NCBI RefSeq assembly: GCF_001632365.1
Contig: NW_024468613.1
Coordinates: 8,385 to 49,079, forward strand
Length of the DNA stretch: 40,695 nt
Direction: 5' to 3'
From: Laetiporus sulphureus 93-53
Taxonomy: Eukaryota > Basidiomycota > Agaricomycetes > Polyporales > Laetiporaceae
Shown: positions 1-10,287 of the stretch, in pieces
Position numbering within the stretch: position 1 is the first letter of the stretch
Layout: every line of letters starts with the position of its first letter
Notes under the pieces: model-generated
What the model was told of the DNA's origin: nothing
Databases searched by the model: none
What the model saw: only the letters and a program-made list of their open reading frames with translations
Program-made: the position numbers and the translations under genes

Positions 1-917
1 GTCACCAGGACCATAACGGGCGCTTACCGACTGAGTTGAAAGGGCATCCCGTAGAAACACAAATAAATTGCGGAATAATGAGAATTTAATTAGCTGGGTG
101 CTTGAGATGTAGAGCGAGGGGGCCCCAACAAAACCGAGGTGATAGAAGTAACTGAGGGTCTTAAAAAGACCAATATTGACCAAACCACCATCGTGAGGAA
201 ACCCGCCCGATTGGGAAGCCCACATCGCCCGTTCTGCTCAACTGGGCATTGGGGCCCCTTTGGGGCCTCCGAGATTCGAAGCGTGGCTTTCAGATGAGGG
301 TATTTTAAAGAGCATAGCACAAGAATTGAATGTGCTATGGAGGGCCCTCTGAGCATGGCCGTTAGGGGCTAACGGCTCCCGGTATATAGATAGATTTATT
401 GTATGTTCAACGTTCGCGTTTCATACTTTTCAATTCTTTCTATTTCATATCAGACTATTTCATATTCCTCTATTACATATTGGTATATTCCATATCGGTT
501 CATTGCAGGTTTTCTATTTCAGTTTATACTAACATTCGCTCGCCAATTACTTGGCTCGCAGCAGTTAGTATTCGTCTTGGTCTATTTTCTATTTTCTATT
601 TTCTATCTTTAGCACTAAGGCTGTGTAACGGCTGTGTAGCAGACCCCATGTACTAGGACCCCAGACTATGGGGTGGGTAGTATATAAAGGGCAGAGCAGC
701 AAGGCGGAAGACAACCTCTTCCACTTGTGACTCTGACGTTCTCACTGTCTAGAACCCTTGTGCAATCTACTATCTCTTAGAGGTGGCAAGCTCGTACCGC
801 TTGTCGGGGATAGCGTCCATTGGCAAAGGCATCTGCCTTGCAGTAGACAACACTATAAACCAGAGATACGATCGTACGTGTGGAAGCTTCACGTGCGGAG
901 GGTTTTAGTGGGGAACG
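1..917. other. Repeat-like intergenic block with palindromes, AT-rich tract and TATA box
   Basis: I see no credible gene here. The stretch holds two adjacent perfect hairpins (313-339 and 358-376), a T/A-rich tract at about 400-612 ending in tandem TCTATTT-type units, a tandem GGCTGTGTA repeat near 620-640, and a TATATAAAGG box at 681-690 followed by a pyrimidine-rich stretch. A TATA box in a non-coding, repeat-rich setting next to a CpG-depleted block would fit part of a long terminal repeat or other transposon end. No TG...CA boundaries, primer-binding site or second copy could be established, so this is a suggestion only. Confidence 0.4.
313..376. repeat. Two adjacent perfect inverted repeats
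   Basis: CATAGCAC (313-320) pairs with GTGCTATG (332-339) across an 11-nt loop. GCCGTTAG (358-365) pairs with CTAACGGC (369-376) across GGG. The short palindrome AGGGCCCT lies between them. All arms are 8 bp and perfect. They could be transposon-terminal hairpins or a transcription terminator-like structure; the function is unknown. Confidence 0.6.
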
Positions 918-2750
918 CTTTATAACAGAATCAGACATTCCACCAAATGGAGCAGATGGTTAAGTCACTGGTGAAAAAACAAGTGGGAATGATATAGAAA
1001 ATATCCAGTGAACTCATCATGCAGCTGCACTGACCCACAAAAGGGGGTTGAAAAAGCAAAGCAGCATCAGGAAGCAAGATGATGGTTGCACATGTTGCAT
1101 TAGGCTCTGTAATAGTAGTCTCCATCAGCATCTTTTCTGTTAGATTGAAAAATGTAAGTTATCATCACTTATCCAACCATTGCACTCATAACTTAGGCCT
1201 CCCCTATCTGGTGATGAAGGATTCAGTGGATCCAATTGAAGCAGATGATAATGAAGAGTTGGCTCTACTAGAGCTGCCATATGTGCTGCTGTTGAAGAAA
1301 GACCAGAGGATGAATGTTGTTGATATCAGTCATCCCAATGGAGGCAATCACTTCACTTGCAAGAGCTATAGCAGTGCAACTTTGCAAAATTTGCATGTTT
1401 GAATTGTTAGACATAGCAGCAACTTCACATAAATACATAGCATTCTCTGGTAATTGACAAAATATGTCAGGATCATGTGAGATCATTGATCTGGATGATT
1501 TTAAAGAATGGGCAGAGCAGCAGAAGGCCAACAGCATGCAGATGGAAAAGGAAGATGGAAAGTCTGCAAGCATGACATTAGAAAAAAGTAACTCAAAGGG
1601 CAAGGACAAAGTGCCTGCCAATCCACAATGTACATTCTCATGTTTATTAGCTTGTGCAATGTGAGCATCAATGACTAACAGCAGAGCTTTGCCTGAAGTG
1701 AACAAAATGATTATGATGGCAAAGCATCTGATTCTGCTCTTCTTGAAAGATATGTCACACTGATAATGAGATCATTAAATGCATACTCTGTTCTCTAAGT
1801 CCAATTGAATGCACTCATTCAAATTTCAAAGAGATCAAAAATACTCAGTGAAGTGGATGGTGCACCTGCATATTGAAAAATTCAACTCACAGCTTTTCTC
1901 ATGACCTGCATTTGACAAGGGCTATAGGAGAATCAAACTCTGAGGTGAGTGATAGCTTGACCAATGCAGCACTAATTGTGGCTGCCAGTGATACAGAGAA
2001 GAGTACTCCTGCAGCCATAGGTAGATGCATTCATATTGACCTCAACAATGTGCCTAACAATGAGGATAAGCAGCCCACTACCCTGACCATGAAGGTGCAG
2101 CAAGTATTGACCCACCAATCACCTGTGTACAGTACATGCCTTGCATACACAATCTGTGGCTTTCAGGTCCCAAGCAGTACTGATTTTGATTGTACTGCAG
2201 TCATAAATCTCATACAATAATCGAGATAGATGTGGTCTATTGAAGGAAATAACTATCACATGATGATACCGTGATCAGAAGTGAGTGGCAGTAACAAAAA
2301 TTTGAGATAATAAATAAATGGACTTGAAACTACCTCCAATCTTCTGATCTCATGAAGGACCAACACATGGCAATCATCTGAGAGAGCAGTGGATCGAGTT
2401 GGTGAAAATGTGGAAGAAGACACAGATTAAGCTGAGAACACCCCACTGGAGGTGGTGCATGCATAGTGCTGGCTTGTGATGGGTGAGGCTATCATGGAAG
2501 ATACTCGAGATGGTGCTGGAGCATGACAAGAAATGATGGCATACTGCACAGTGAGAAGGCAAGAAGGTGATGAAATAATTGAGAAAGGTGACACAGATTG
2601 GCATCATAAATCTGGGAAGCACTAAGTCAGTAAACATAATCATTTTGACCACTCAGGAGGACATATTCATACTCAAAGAGTGACTCACTGACCATGTGAT
2701 ACTTCACTCCCCCCAACTCCTCCAGCTGTTCCTGTATGAGGAAATGAATG
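918..2750. mobile_element. CpG-depleted relic, probably a methylated transposable element
   Basis: Between 918 and 2221 I find no CG dinucleotide, and only four between 2222 and 2750, while TG and CA are abundant on both strands. Flanking DNA has CG at ordinary frequency. In fungi with 5-methylcytosine this pattern comes from deamination of methylated CpG, usually in silenced transposons. Short open frames on both strands (for example 1464-1664 and 1873-2220) have no recognisable transposase, reverse transcriptase or integrase motif, so the element class is unknown. The boundaries are where CpG reappears, not mapped ends. Confidence 0.6.
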
Positions 2751-3151
2751 GTCGCAAATGCTGTCATGTCTGCGATGTTCAAATCTGCAAGACCAACTAC
2801 TGTAGTAGCAGGAATTATATATAGTTGAACAGTGAGAAAGGATACTATTGCTGATTAAATTGATCAGCTGTCTGGTACCTCCTGCGCGTGCACTCCTCTT
2901 GATTGTAGTGGTCTGAATGGTCAACGATGGGTGCCTCGTTTCCGGTACAGTGTTAGGCAACTGGCTGAGATTTCTTATCCCGGTCCTACTCATCTATATG
3001 GGTCATTCAAAACGACAAGAGACGATATAGGAACTAGATTTTACCAAGAACTAAGTGAATTCTGTGAGAATTACATATCGCAAATTGCATCGACATCATG
3101 AGCTCGCTACAGCAAGAAACGTTATGTATTAGCGTATAGCAAAAGCAAACA
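2751..3151. other. Intergenic sequence between CpG-poor block and BTB gene
   Basis: CpG frequency rises through this stretch. A 102-residue minus-strand frame (2685-2993) has no family motif and is likely spurious. The segment would hold the 3' flank of the minus-strand BTB gene. I see no other feature. Confidence 0.4.
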
Positions 3152-4295
3152 CTACAAATCAGCAGGATGCGGTGAAGTCGTTAACCCAAACCACTGAGGT
3201 ATGAGGGACCAGACGTCTTCTCGTGCCTTCGCAACAGACTGTCCGAAGTCCGTCTTGCAGGATGCGCACAGCTTCAGCCCGCATTGCTTGACGCCATCCG
3301 AGAAGTCCGTGCGAGAGAGCATCGCGACGGCCTGCATGAACGTGAAAAGCGGGTCCGCATCGCGGCCGCACGCGATGCCGCCGACCGAGCGCAGGAGATT
3401 CAGCATGATGAAGTAGAATGACTCGCGGCACGCGCGTGCATTGTCTTGGCTTTTGTGTGCGCAGTTGGCGGAGACTTGCCGGTTGCTGAGCTCCTTGTCG
3501 ATGAAGCTGGCGAGATAGCGCTGGCCAGCTTCGCGTCCGAGGAAGATGGTGTGCAGATCGTCCCTTGCGAGGCAGATACGTTCGGACCCATCTCCGTCAA
3601 CATCCGGGGAATTGTGGTGAGGGGCGGATGATGGCAACGCTGGTGGGTGGACAATAGTACCAGAGACGATCTTGCGCGGACCATAGCGAGATAGATCGTA
3701 CATAGCAGATGGAAGCAGCTCGTCAAGATCAAGTTCGCGCGCAAGCCGTATCACGAGGATTGGATGCGTGAAGTGATCGCGGGGAGTGTATCGCCCGGCC
3801 GCGTCAGTGGCTTGCCTTTCTCGCACGTCCCAGTCAAGAAGCGTTGATGGCCACTCGGCATGAAGACGTGCTAGACAACGCAGGCGAAGGTGCTCGATGA
3901 GATACTTCGTAGATAACCGGAGTACCCCTGCGAGGGCTGCGAAGTTTCTTGCGGCGCAGTTGGTAAAGTAGCTAGCGATCGCCCTCGATAAGCATGCATA
4001 AGCCATTCAGATTGTAAGATACTTACAGTCCGTCATACAAGGCACCCAATAGATGCAAGACATCAGATGGAGAATCGTGCAGCTCGACCCACGGGCATCC
4101 GTCAATGGTGTCCTGATGCTGTGGTTGCGGGATCGAGAACAGATCCTTGAACATATCCGAGTGACGTTCGAGCTGTCCTCGATGTACTTTGAATGCGGCA
4201 TGGTGAGCCACGAGTACGATATTTCCATCCGAGAACCAGAAGTCAGAGCGAGTCAGTTCTTCTAGTTTCCATGAAGCATGCTGCGCAGAAACCAT
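3152..4295 (-). CDS. BTB/POZ domain protein (paralogue A)
   Basis: Two exons, 4295-4027 and 3983-3152, joined by a 43-nt intron in phase 2, give about 366 residues. The start at 4295 (MVSAQHASWK) is chosen because the BTB core follows at once; an in-frame ATG also exists upstream at 4349. Residues about 15-90 form the N-terminal half of a BTB fold: FWFSDGN, then a strand ending in AFKVHRGQL, LFSIPQP, and a helix ending LLGALYDG. Exon 2 continues with VLRLSTKYLIEHLR and LPSAMYDLSRY, which recur in the plus-strand gene at 28400-29689. The C-terminal part has scattered Cys/His (NCAHKS, ACRES, LCASCK) and ends in WSLIPQWFGL. BTB domains mediate dimerisation and often link substrates to Cullin-3 E3 ligases, but no MATH, Kelch or DNA-binding domain is visible, so the partner and role are unknown. 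Such genes are greatly expanded in Agaricomycetes. Confidence 0.85.
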
Positions 4296-4622
4296 AATAT
4301 CGAAAGCAAGGAGATAGCAAAGCAACTGACAGACAACCTGGAGGAGCACACAGATAGCAAGATGACTGAAAGAAAATGTTTAGAACCAGCGAAAGATGAC
4401 AACAGTGCGGTCAGCCATTGGAACATGGACTGGCGGCTTGCAGAGCGTAACGAACCTCAAGACTGACAGATCGGTCGTGATCAGAATGAAAGCATGCATG
4501 TTCGATCATTTCAGATCACATCGACTGGCATAAATGGCGTTACTCATAAGTACTACATAGTTCCTTAGAATGCAGATCCATAACATGGGCAAAAAATGAA
4601 AGCCGTACCAGACAGCGCCACA
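4296..4622. other. Short intergenic region between BTB gene and 503-aa gene
   Basis: This holds the presumed promoter of the minus-strand BTB gene and the 3' end of the next minus-strand gene. Plus-strand frames here have no recognisable motif. I see no clear TATA box or structural element. Confidence 0.3.
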
Positions 4623-6134
4623 TCATCGAGACATGCTCGTATCCGCAATATTCGATGCCGACTTCGATAACGCAGAAAATCGTATATGTGTAGGCGCATG
4701 CGATACTCGAGATGGCGACTGGATGATCACCGGGTGATTCCCTACGACCATCATCACGGGGATCGGCTCCCCCGTCTCCGAGTCGACAGGACGGCCGAAG
4801 CCAGGTGCGAGCTGCGCAGACCCACCCAACGAACTTGGAGAGAGTGGGTACATCGGCTGCTTTCCCTTGTTGACATACACCTGCCTCGAGTTTCGCCCAG
4901 ACGATACAGGGGACGGCAGCCCGTCCCGGATCACGCTGCCGCTGCTGTACCTCTGGTATAAGGACTCGCAGATACTCCCGCCGTGCGAAGTACGCAGAGA
5001 CTGCATGCCAGGAGTGGCCGAGCGGACAAGCTGAACCTCGCCGTGCGAGATCTCGGGTTTTGCGCTCAATGGCGTCGAGATGAGGTCGATGTCCTGGCGT
5101 TTCGGCATCGTGTACCACGAGCCGACCTTCTTCTCCGGTTTGAACGCACGAACCGAGTCCTCGGGGAAATACTCGACTGTGACAGGCGAGGACGTCCATG
5201 GGAGGTCCCTAAGCGCGATGAGAAAATCAATAATATTCGCGAAGACGCTGAGGAGCGAGTCGTGGCCTGGCGGGCGATAGTCAAGCGGGGGATCCATCAT
5301 CTTGTAGTCCGATGCGTGCTCTGGAATGACGTCTACAGGCGTGCGTACCATCGGCATGAGAGCGGGCGCACGTGGCGGATCCATGTTGTCAAGGTGCGTA
5401 GAGTGCGGGTCCTCAAGGGCGATGTCGGCGGATTGCTCCTCCTGCGGATACGCCATTTCGGCGGAAACGGGATGCTCGCTGGGCATCTCCATGGCTTGTA
5501 CGTATTGCACATTGGATGGGCCTGCCATGGGCTGCCCGGGATCGTCATAGCGCGGCAGCGGATCGACGGATTCTGAGGCTCTGAACATTTCGTCTGGCAA
5601 TTTCTTCGTTGAGCGTAGTGGGTTTTTCGTGAGAGTTCGCGGGAGGCTCCTGATCCCATTCATGAAACTGCCAACAACACCCTTCGTCCTCCCGTGCTGG
5701 TTCTGCTGCGTGAACACTGCACTCTCCAAGTCCCGCTCGGACACCGGCTCAACAGTCATGGCCTCAATGCTGGGTTCAGTGGTAGCCCACGCTCCAAGCT
5801 CGGCGGGAGGTTCTGTGTCTGCGTCCGAGACCCGCCACTGAGATCCTTCTGCTGACATACCCATGGAGGTGCCTGCTGCTGATATGGGATGGGGCAATGA
5901 TCTCGAAAGCGGAACCTGTGAAGGACCGGCATGGGAGGGCTTCATGAATGATGCCGAGGTCCAGCTTGGGGCACTTGCATGGCTCATGCGAGGGCCGGGA
6001 GTCCGCACGGGCGGGTAGGGAGAGTCGTTTGCCCATGATGCGTCGAGCTGGATGCTCTGGATGCTCTGGTGCAGGTCATGCCGAAGGTCCGGGATTTGGT
6101 ATAGGCCGCTCATGCTGGAGTATCCTAGGACCAC
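4623..6134 (-). CDS. Uncharacterised Ser/Pro-rich protein, 503 residues
   Basis: A single uninterrupted minus-strand frame of 503 codons starts at 6134; a second in-frame ATG at 6113 (MSGLYQIPDL) is an equally plausible start. I do not recognise the family. The sequence is low complexity over much of its length, rich in Ser, Pro, Met and Asp, and looks mostly disordered. Two stretches are more ordered: about residues 145-190 are basic (FMNGIRSLPRTLTKNPLR), and about residues 295-345 are hydrophobic and aromatic (FANIIDFLIALRDLPW, then VTVEYFPEDSVRAFKPEKK). No signal peptide or membrane helix is evident. The long plus-strand frames over this interval (for example 4983-5576) are antisense shadows. 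A coding assignment is supported by the open length in GC-rich DNA and the protein-like composition, but function cannot be inferred. Confidence 0.7.
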   Translation of the reverse strand: MVLGYSSMSGLYQIPDLRHDLHQSIQSIQLDASWANDSPYPPVRTPGPRMSHASAPSWTSASFMKPSHAGPSQVPLSRSLPHPISAAGTSMGMSAEGSQWRVSDADTEPPAELGAWATTEPSIEAMTVEPVSERDLESAVFTQQNQHGRTKGVVGSFMNGIRSLPRTLTKNPLRSTKKLPDEMFRASESVDPLPRYDDPGQPMAGPSNVQYVQAMEMPSEHPVSAEMAYPQEEQSADIALEDPHSTHLDNMDPPRAPALMPMVRTPVDVIPEHASDYKMMDPPLDYRPPGHDSLLSVFANIIDFLIALRDLPWTSSPVTVEYFPEDSVRAFKPEKKVGSWYTMPKRQDIDLISTPLSAKPEISHGEVQLVRSATPGMQSLRTSHGGSICESLYQRYSSGSVIRDGLPSPVSSGRNSRQVYVNKGKQPMYPLSPSSLGGSAQLAPGFGRPVDSETGEPIPVMMVVGNHPVIIQSPSRVSHAPTHIRFSALSKSASNIADTSMSR

Positions 6135-7222
6135 AGGTAGGAGAGGGTAAGAAGCAAGGGGCTTGGGCAGCGGGAAGGGATGTCACGATTTATAGCAATC
6201 GTCTTGTACGAGTCGACCTTACACGAGGCTGCAACATGTTCTGTGTGCCGTCGCTCCCAGGGCGTCAGACGGAAGCGCTCTACACTTAGGCTATGCTTAT
6301 CCGAGCGAAGCTTCTTCTGCAGATCTATGAAGATTCGGACATTCGACTGGACTTGTGTTAGACTGACAGCCAGCCCATGAATAGCTTTTACAGGTGCAAT
6401 GTAGGTGGACATAGAATTGTAACGGTGTTTGCAGCATATTCGAGGGGGGCCACGGGCATAGCGTGTGCGAACCCCGTTAGCGGCTTCGACATCAGAACAG
6501 ATTGGAAGGAAGTGCCATTAATATCGATATGTGAGATTTCCGAGCCCGGCAGAGGCCTTCAAGGGCCACCGTTGTGTGGTGTTCTCTCATGGTTCCAGCG
6601 CACAAAAAGAACCGAGAGGGCCAGCCAGATTGCATCAAGTAATTTTCGTAGTGCACAGGGCATCTTGCGGGCGATTTACATCAAGCTAGACCAATGATTA
6701 ATGATAATACAGTGCGTACCCATGAGCGTGTTTGAAGTTGCGGCCAGAGTACGAGTCGCGCCGCGCCACCGGATTCTGCCATCGGACTTCCAATCTCACG
6801 TAGCGCCGCAAGTACTGGTTTCGCGAGATACACTTGCTCCTTCCTTTATAATTTACTTGACTACAACACGACTTCAAGCTTTTATGCTGCGATTTCGATA
6901 CTTACAAAGTTCGAAAAAGCTTTAGTGTCAATCACCGATTCTTCGTTATGTTTGCAATAGTGCGCCCAAGAGCTCCGCTGCTGTGAAGCGCCCACTGACG
7001 GGCGCTCTGCCACAGGGCGAGGAGTTGACTTGACAATGAATTCTAAACATCTCCCACCGGCAGGATACTCTCTTTTGGACTCTGATAGCACCTCTACAAC
7101 AGCGGCCCGTCTTATTTCATATTTATCTTGCCAATCATCATCGACTGTGCCATCCTCATGAGGCCTGTCCATTAGAGGACGCAGCCGGCGAGGACCATCT
7201 TACCCATCCACCTGCATGCTTC
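6135..7222. promoter_or_regulatory. Divergent intergenic region upstream of the 503-aa and PX genes
   Basis: About 1.1 kb separates the start of the minus-strand 503-residue gene from the plus-strand PX gene, so it should carry both promoters. Short frames on both strands lack motifs. No canonical TATA box at a convincing distance from either start was recognised. A short AT-rich stretch occurs near 6845-6910. Confidence 0.4.
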
Positions 7223-8070
7223 ATGGCCTCCCAACTGAACCACGCGGTTACTTCGCAAGACTTCTTGAAACATCCGTCCCCGTCTACTGAGACTTCTCCT
7301 ACGACGCCGCATCCCTTCCAAAATGCAAAGGGTTTGATAGAGGTGCTCCCAGACAAGATTGACATTGAAGAAGAGGTGCGGCTATATGAGGAGCTATGTG
7401 ATGTGAGTATCTCCTAAAAAGCATGCCCGCACATGTGAGTCCAATGAATTATCAGAGCCCGGTCAGATCGAGATACACTACTCCACGACCTCGTTCGCCG
7501 GTGCAAACACCGTCAGTTTTCTCGAAGGATATCTGGCTAGGAGACAATTCTGGCGAGAGTCAGTCGTTTGCGCGTGAGGTGGAAGTTATCGGATGGACGA
7601 GTGTCGGCGACAAGCGTGGAGGGGCGTACATAGGTGAGTATAGCTGCAGCCACGCAATTTCAATATTGCTGATTGGTTCCTCAGTGTATGATTGTGCCAT
7701 CAAGACTAAGGAGGTACGTTAGCCTACTATGTGAATCTGCATAGGCGATTTCATTGATGGTGCCTACAGGGAACGGTCTTTCACGTGCACAAACGCTACA
7801 GCGCCTTTGCAGAGCTGTATACGAGACTACGTGCTACATTGCCAGTAAGCTGCATGATCCGCTCAATATCTTTGAAGCAGATGTACTGAAGTTGCCTAGG
7901 AGGATCAGCAAAGCTTCGTACCAGCGCTCCCGCCAAAACACTCTTTGGCCAAATTTCGCCCCACGTTCCTTGACCAGAGGCGACGCCTTCTCCAACACTG
8001 GCTGTCTTCTGTGTTGCTGCATCCTGACATCGGTGGGTGCAAGGCTGCGAGAGAATGGGTTATGAATTAA
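7223..8070 (+). CDS. PX-domain phosphoinositide-binding protein, Ypt35-like
   Basis: Five exons (7223-7402, 7456-7633, 7685-7713, 7770-7844, 7900-8070) splice in frame to about 210 residues; every junction has GT/AG and phases agree. Residues about 90-205 read as a PX domain: EVEVIGWTSVGDKRGGAYI, YDCAIKTKEGTVFHVHKRYS (the Arg-Tyr of the PI3P pocket), FAELYTRLRATLP, the Pro-rich loop LPPKHSLAKF, and FLDQRRRLLQHWLSSVLLHP. PX domains bind PI3P on endosomal or vacuolar membranes. The protein consists of a disordered N-terminus plus a terminal PX domain and is close to the length of yeast Ypt35 (about 214 residues), an endosomal PX protein that recruits Vps13 through a PxP motif. A Pro-rich segment (TTPRPRSPVQTPSVF) precedes the domain here. 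Orthology to Ypt35 is inferred from architecture; the PX call is firm. Confidence 0.87.
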
Positions 8071-8568
8071 TTATACCATGGACGGACCATCACGGTGCCT
8101 TTGTACGGATTATGTGCTAACTGTCGTCTTGTCTTGTTTCTGTTATGTTACTTTTGTTCAAGATGCAGTCATGCGGATTCTGAGCCTTTGACAGTTTAGT
8201 CTTGGCTCTGTATGGGATGCTTCATTGTACCGTGCTGGGCCTGGGGGAATTTCGTGCCGCCTCACGCGCGCTTATTGCCGCTTTACGGTGTCCTTCACTG
8301 CCGCCAGCTTCACTATATTGCCGCAGTTGTCCAGCTTAGCTACCCAGCGCGGCCGGTTACAGAATTGTATAAGCACTGCCTATGAGACACTGTTTTGCTT
8401 TGTCTGGTCCAGCATTTTGAAACCTCATCCTGTGAGGCTGGTCCGGACTCTCTACCGTGCTGTGTTCTGTAATCCTCGATACCTGTCACGACCTTCATCT
8501 TCGACCCTCCAGTGACAACACCTGTCACTTCTCCGAAACATCTTGGTCCTCCTGCTGGTCATCACATA
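8071..8568. other. Convergent intergenic region
   Basis: This is the space between the 3' end of the plus-strand PX gene and the 3' end of the minus-strand DUF6533 gene. It is probably 3' UTR and terminator sequence for both. Short frames on either strand have no recognisable motif and I see no repeat. Confidence 0.4.
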
Positions 8569-10287
8569 CTATGAGTCGTCGGGGCACCCTAAACCATCAC
8601 CGTCATCTCCGCCCTCAACATCGTCGTTCTCGCTTGTGCTGTTCGCAAACCTGTTTGATGCATGGTGTTCGATCTCCGCTCCTAGATTTCCGATGATACG
8701 GGAAGCCAAGCTGCTTCGATCGTCCACGTTCTGCCAAAGCACAGAGGTCGTTTGAGACAAGTTCGCGTTTGCACTGTCGTCAGAGAATTGACGAAGGTTT
8801 AAGATGAATCGAGTTGTTAAGATAGATGCGAGACTGGACGATGCTTGGCATGAATCTGCCGTATTGATTTCGGGACAGGAATATAAGGCAAACTCACGGT
8901 ACGAGAAAGACAGAAACGAAAAGCGCTGTATCCTGACCAGAATGAAAAGTGAATTGCGGCTTCTTCGTAAACAATAACGATTCCATACATCATTCTTGGA
9001 CCGGTATGCACATATTGCGACGACGATGTCGACGACGTTCAGAATAAGTAGCAAGCTAGCAGTGGCGTTCACGAGACAGCCTGGTTGAGCTATTGATAGG
9101 CCACTCACACAAAATAGAGTGTACCTGATGAATGGTAAAACAATCAGGAAAACGTTGGAGAACCAAATGTGGTCATCGCTCACCATCTCGCAAAATCAAT
9201 GCTCCCAAGGAGGCTTTCAACCCAGCCTTGCGAGCGTCTCGAACAACATGGAATGTCTGGAACCACGTCACAAGCAGCACAATCATATCTGACAGGATTG
9301 GAGGAAGACGAGTGGGAATGGCCACTGATGAGCAACCGGTCAGTGTTGTCAACAATGAACTATGCCTGATTGAAATGGGATTTACAACTGAGAGATAAAG
9401 TATTAGCCCCACTTCACGTAGGACTGGATTGCACTCACTATGACAAGAGAGTAACTGAAAATGGTGAATTTTGGTCGCAAAGCGGCAGACTGCCGACGTA
9501 AATCACGTATTGATATGAACTCGTCCCGACTGTGATCTGCACGTAAGCTAGTTAATAGCGAAATCATCCAAATAGAATCAGGACTCACACTGTTAACAAT
9601 TACTGGAGCCAATCCTAGGATCAGGGCAATGACGGCTAGAACCCATTGTCGGCGATTGATAGCATACACTCGCAGCGCAGATACAACTTCATCAGCAGAT
9701 ATAAGTGATGCAGTTGAGATATCCCGGTCTTCTACGACTTACGCGCTAGCATCAGTTCCAGAGTGTTTAATGCAGCTATGTAAAGCATGTCTGTTACTTC
9801 GCAGCTAGATGCTCGCTCGCCATCAATTGACTACAGCAGTGAAGTAGGTGAAGAGATCCGACCTCTCCATTTATCATGAGCTTCATGTAAAAAATATCTG
9901 GAAGAACAACTCACCAACGGCGTAGCCCAGACCAGAGAGTTCAAGATGAAAGCCGCAGCCATGAAGAGGAGCAAATATCGGTTCGCTAAGAAGATAGCGG
10001 TACTGATGTTAAGTTTGCCACGCCATAGCAGATGAACCTCGTCAGAAAGCGTGTTCAAGTGCTCATAGCAGATGGCGGCTGTGCGCGATGGAGTCACTGA
10101 GCTGGCATTGACTGAATGGCTGATAACAACACACCTGTGATAGCGTAGTAGCAGTAGTTGTACAAGAATCTGGGTAATATTCAAGCTCTAAGATACAGTT
10201 CCATAGCATAGTTTCAAATAGGACTGACGCATTCTTTAGGAGGTCAAGTTCCTCATTCAAGATCGGAAGGTCAGACGCAGAAGACAT
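8569..10287 (-). CDS. DUF6533 multi-pass membrane protein
   Basis: A multi-exon minus-strand gene (about eight exons) with the layout of the large Agaricomycete DUF6533 family. The family signature is clear: ICYEHLNTLSDEVHLLW followed by ISTAIFLANRYLLL. Later exons give LELMLARVYAINRRQW with a membrane helix (VLAVIALILGLAPVIV), then ILSDMIVLLVTWFQTFHVV, and RDGTLYFVLLLILNVVDIVV formed across two introns. The last exon has ILTTRFILNLRQFSDD and an acidic C-terminal tail ending CPDDS at 8569. Around six or seven transmembrane helices are expected. The biological role of the family is unknown. The start at 10287 (MSSASDLPIL) and the first one or two introns before the DUF6533 core are uncertain, because the obvious donor/acceptor choices there do not all keep the frame; alternatives include an intron ending near 10208. 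Confidence 0.8.

Noticed and set aside
680..917. Resemblance of the stem-loop region to an organellar group II intron domain
   Set aside because: Only a short hairpin with GGAGGG after it is similar. No domain V, no reverse transcriptase frame and no other group II features are present.
4983..5576. 197-codon plus-strand frame
   Set aside because: It lies wholly antisense to the 503-codon minus-strand gene and is Arg/His-rich, as expected for a shadow of GC-rich coding DNA.
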